Positions 63,420 through 64,000 of a stretch of DNA of 64,000 nucleotides are shown here, piece by piece (positions within the stretch are counted from its first letter, which is position 1; each line of letters starts with the position of its first letter). This stretch comes from Corydoras sp. C115. Lineage: Eukaryota; Chordata; Actinopteri; Siluriformes; Callichthyidae. Location of the stretch: the NCBI GenBank assembly GCA_019802505.1, contig JAFMOC010000006.1, positions 2,192,001 through 2,256,000 of the forward strand, in the 5' to 3' direction. The notes under the pieces are model-generated. The model saw only the letters and a program-made list of their open reading frames with translations, did not search any database and was not told the origin of the DNA. The position numbers and the translations under genes were made by a program.

Positions 63420-63761
63420 TTCATTCATTCATTATCCCCCGCTTTATCCTCTATTAGGGTCACGGTGGGGTTCCCCATGCCCATCCAGGGGAGAACATCT
63501 CGGGCGCTGGCCAGATACACCCATAACAGGGCGCCAATCCATCGCTGGGCAGACACACAGACACTCACACTCACTCACACAGACACACTCCATATGGGGC
63601 AATTTAGAGAATTCAATTGACTTGATCCATGTTTTTGGACTGTGGGAGGAAACCAGAGAACCACGGGGAGAACATGGAAACTCCACCCAGATGGGGATTC
63701 AAACCGGGAATCCCTAGCGCTGAGAGGCAAACGTGCTAACCACTAAGCCACCGTGCCGCCC
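63420..63761 (-). mobile_element. SINE copy with 12-bp target-site duplication
   Basis: Minus-strand copy. ACGGAATTTCTT flanks it at 63408-63419 and 63762-63773. About 20 bp of the CCCGGAGGAAACCCACG segment is deleted. Head ends GCCACCGTGCCGCC. Confidence 0.94.
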
Positions 63762-64000
63762 ACGGAATTTCTTAAAAAAGAAAAAAAATAATAATTGCAA
63801 ACAAATGTTGATAGATAGCATCCATCCATCCAATTTTTAAAAAAAAACAATGTCTGACACTGAGCAGAGGAGCTAAAAAGAGTTAGGGAATGGAGGAAGA
63901 TTGAGGTGCTGCTGCTCCTAATCACAGAAGGATACGGCAGCGTTGGGAATATCCTTGTGCATTGAAACTATGTTCAAGAATTTTAAGTTTATTGTGATGG

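Overview
This window is vertebrate nuclear DNA, most likely from a teleost fish and perhaps a catfish-like ostariophysan. The evidence is multi-exon genes with GT/AG introns, intron-dense protein-coding loci, fish-type Tc1/mariner transposons, a chromodomain Ty3/gypsy element, Rex3/RTE-like and L2-like LINE remnants, and about thirty copies of one tRNA-derived SINE with a tetranucleotide tail. The teleost call is firm; the order-level call is inference from repeat style only. I see no bacterial operons, phage, CRISPR array, tRNA or rRNA gene.

Three protein-coding genes are supported. (1) adss1, plus strand, 3245-20074: a muscle-type adenylosuccinate synthetase with 13 reconstructed coding exons that join in frame to 455 codons. 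Intron 9 is swollen to about 10.3 kb by transposons. (2) siva1, plus strand, 25552-31105: apoptosis regulator Siva, 4 exons, 174 codons. (3) zbtb42, minus strand, 48496-46973: a BTB plus four-C2H2-finger repressor, 507 codons in one exon, with a GC-rich upstream region and an apparently noncoding 5' exon. In human 14q32.33 the order is ADSS1-SIVA1-AKT1-ZBTB42-CEP170B, so this is the orthologous block, but here no akt1 exon is visible between siva1 and zbtb42, and zbtb42 points the opposite way.

Layout: 1-3030 is a ~21-bp AT-rich minisatellite interrupted by an IS630/Tc1-like transposon and a SINE. 3030-3244 is the adss1 promoter, with E2F-like, CCAAT and NRF1-like motifs. 3245-20610 is adss1. 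20700-25440 is intergenic, rich in SINEs and LINE debris. 25500-31240 is siva1. 31240-44460 is a gene-free interval with repeats and a few unique GC-richer islands that could be conserved regulatory elements. 44460-50340 is zbtb42 with its probable long 3' UTR and CpG-rich promoter. 50430-64000 is intergenic SINE clusters, old repeats and L2-like LINE debris.

The genes do unrelated jobs (purine nucleotide cycle, apoptosis signalling, transcriptional repression) and are linked by ancient synteny rather than by a shared pathway. I did not find a novel biological system. The most informative material is the transposon archaeology: SINE insertions with clean target-site duplications, including a 48-bp minimal insertion; a young Tc1 with identical 213-bp terminal repeats and a one-base frameshift; a gypsy element inside an older Tc1, bracketed by a 67-bp duplication; and a duplicated promoter module upstream of adss1.
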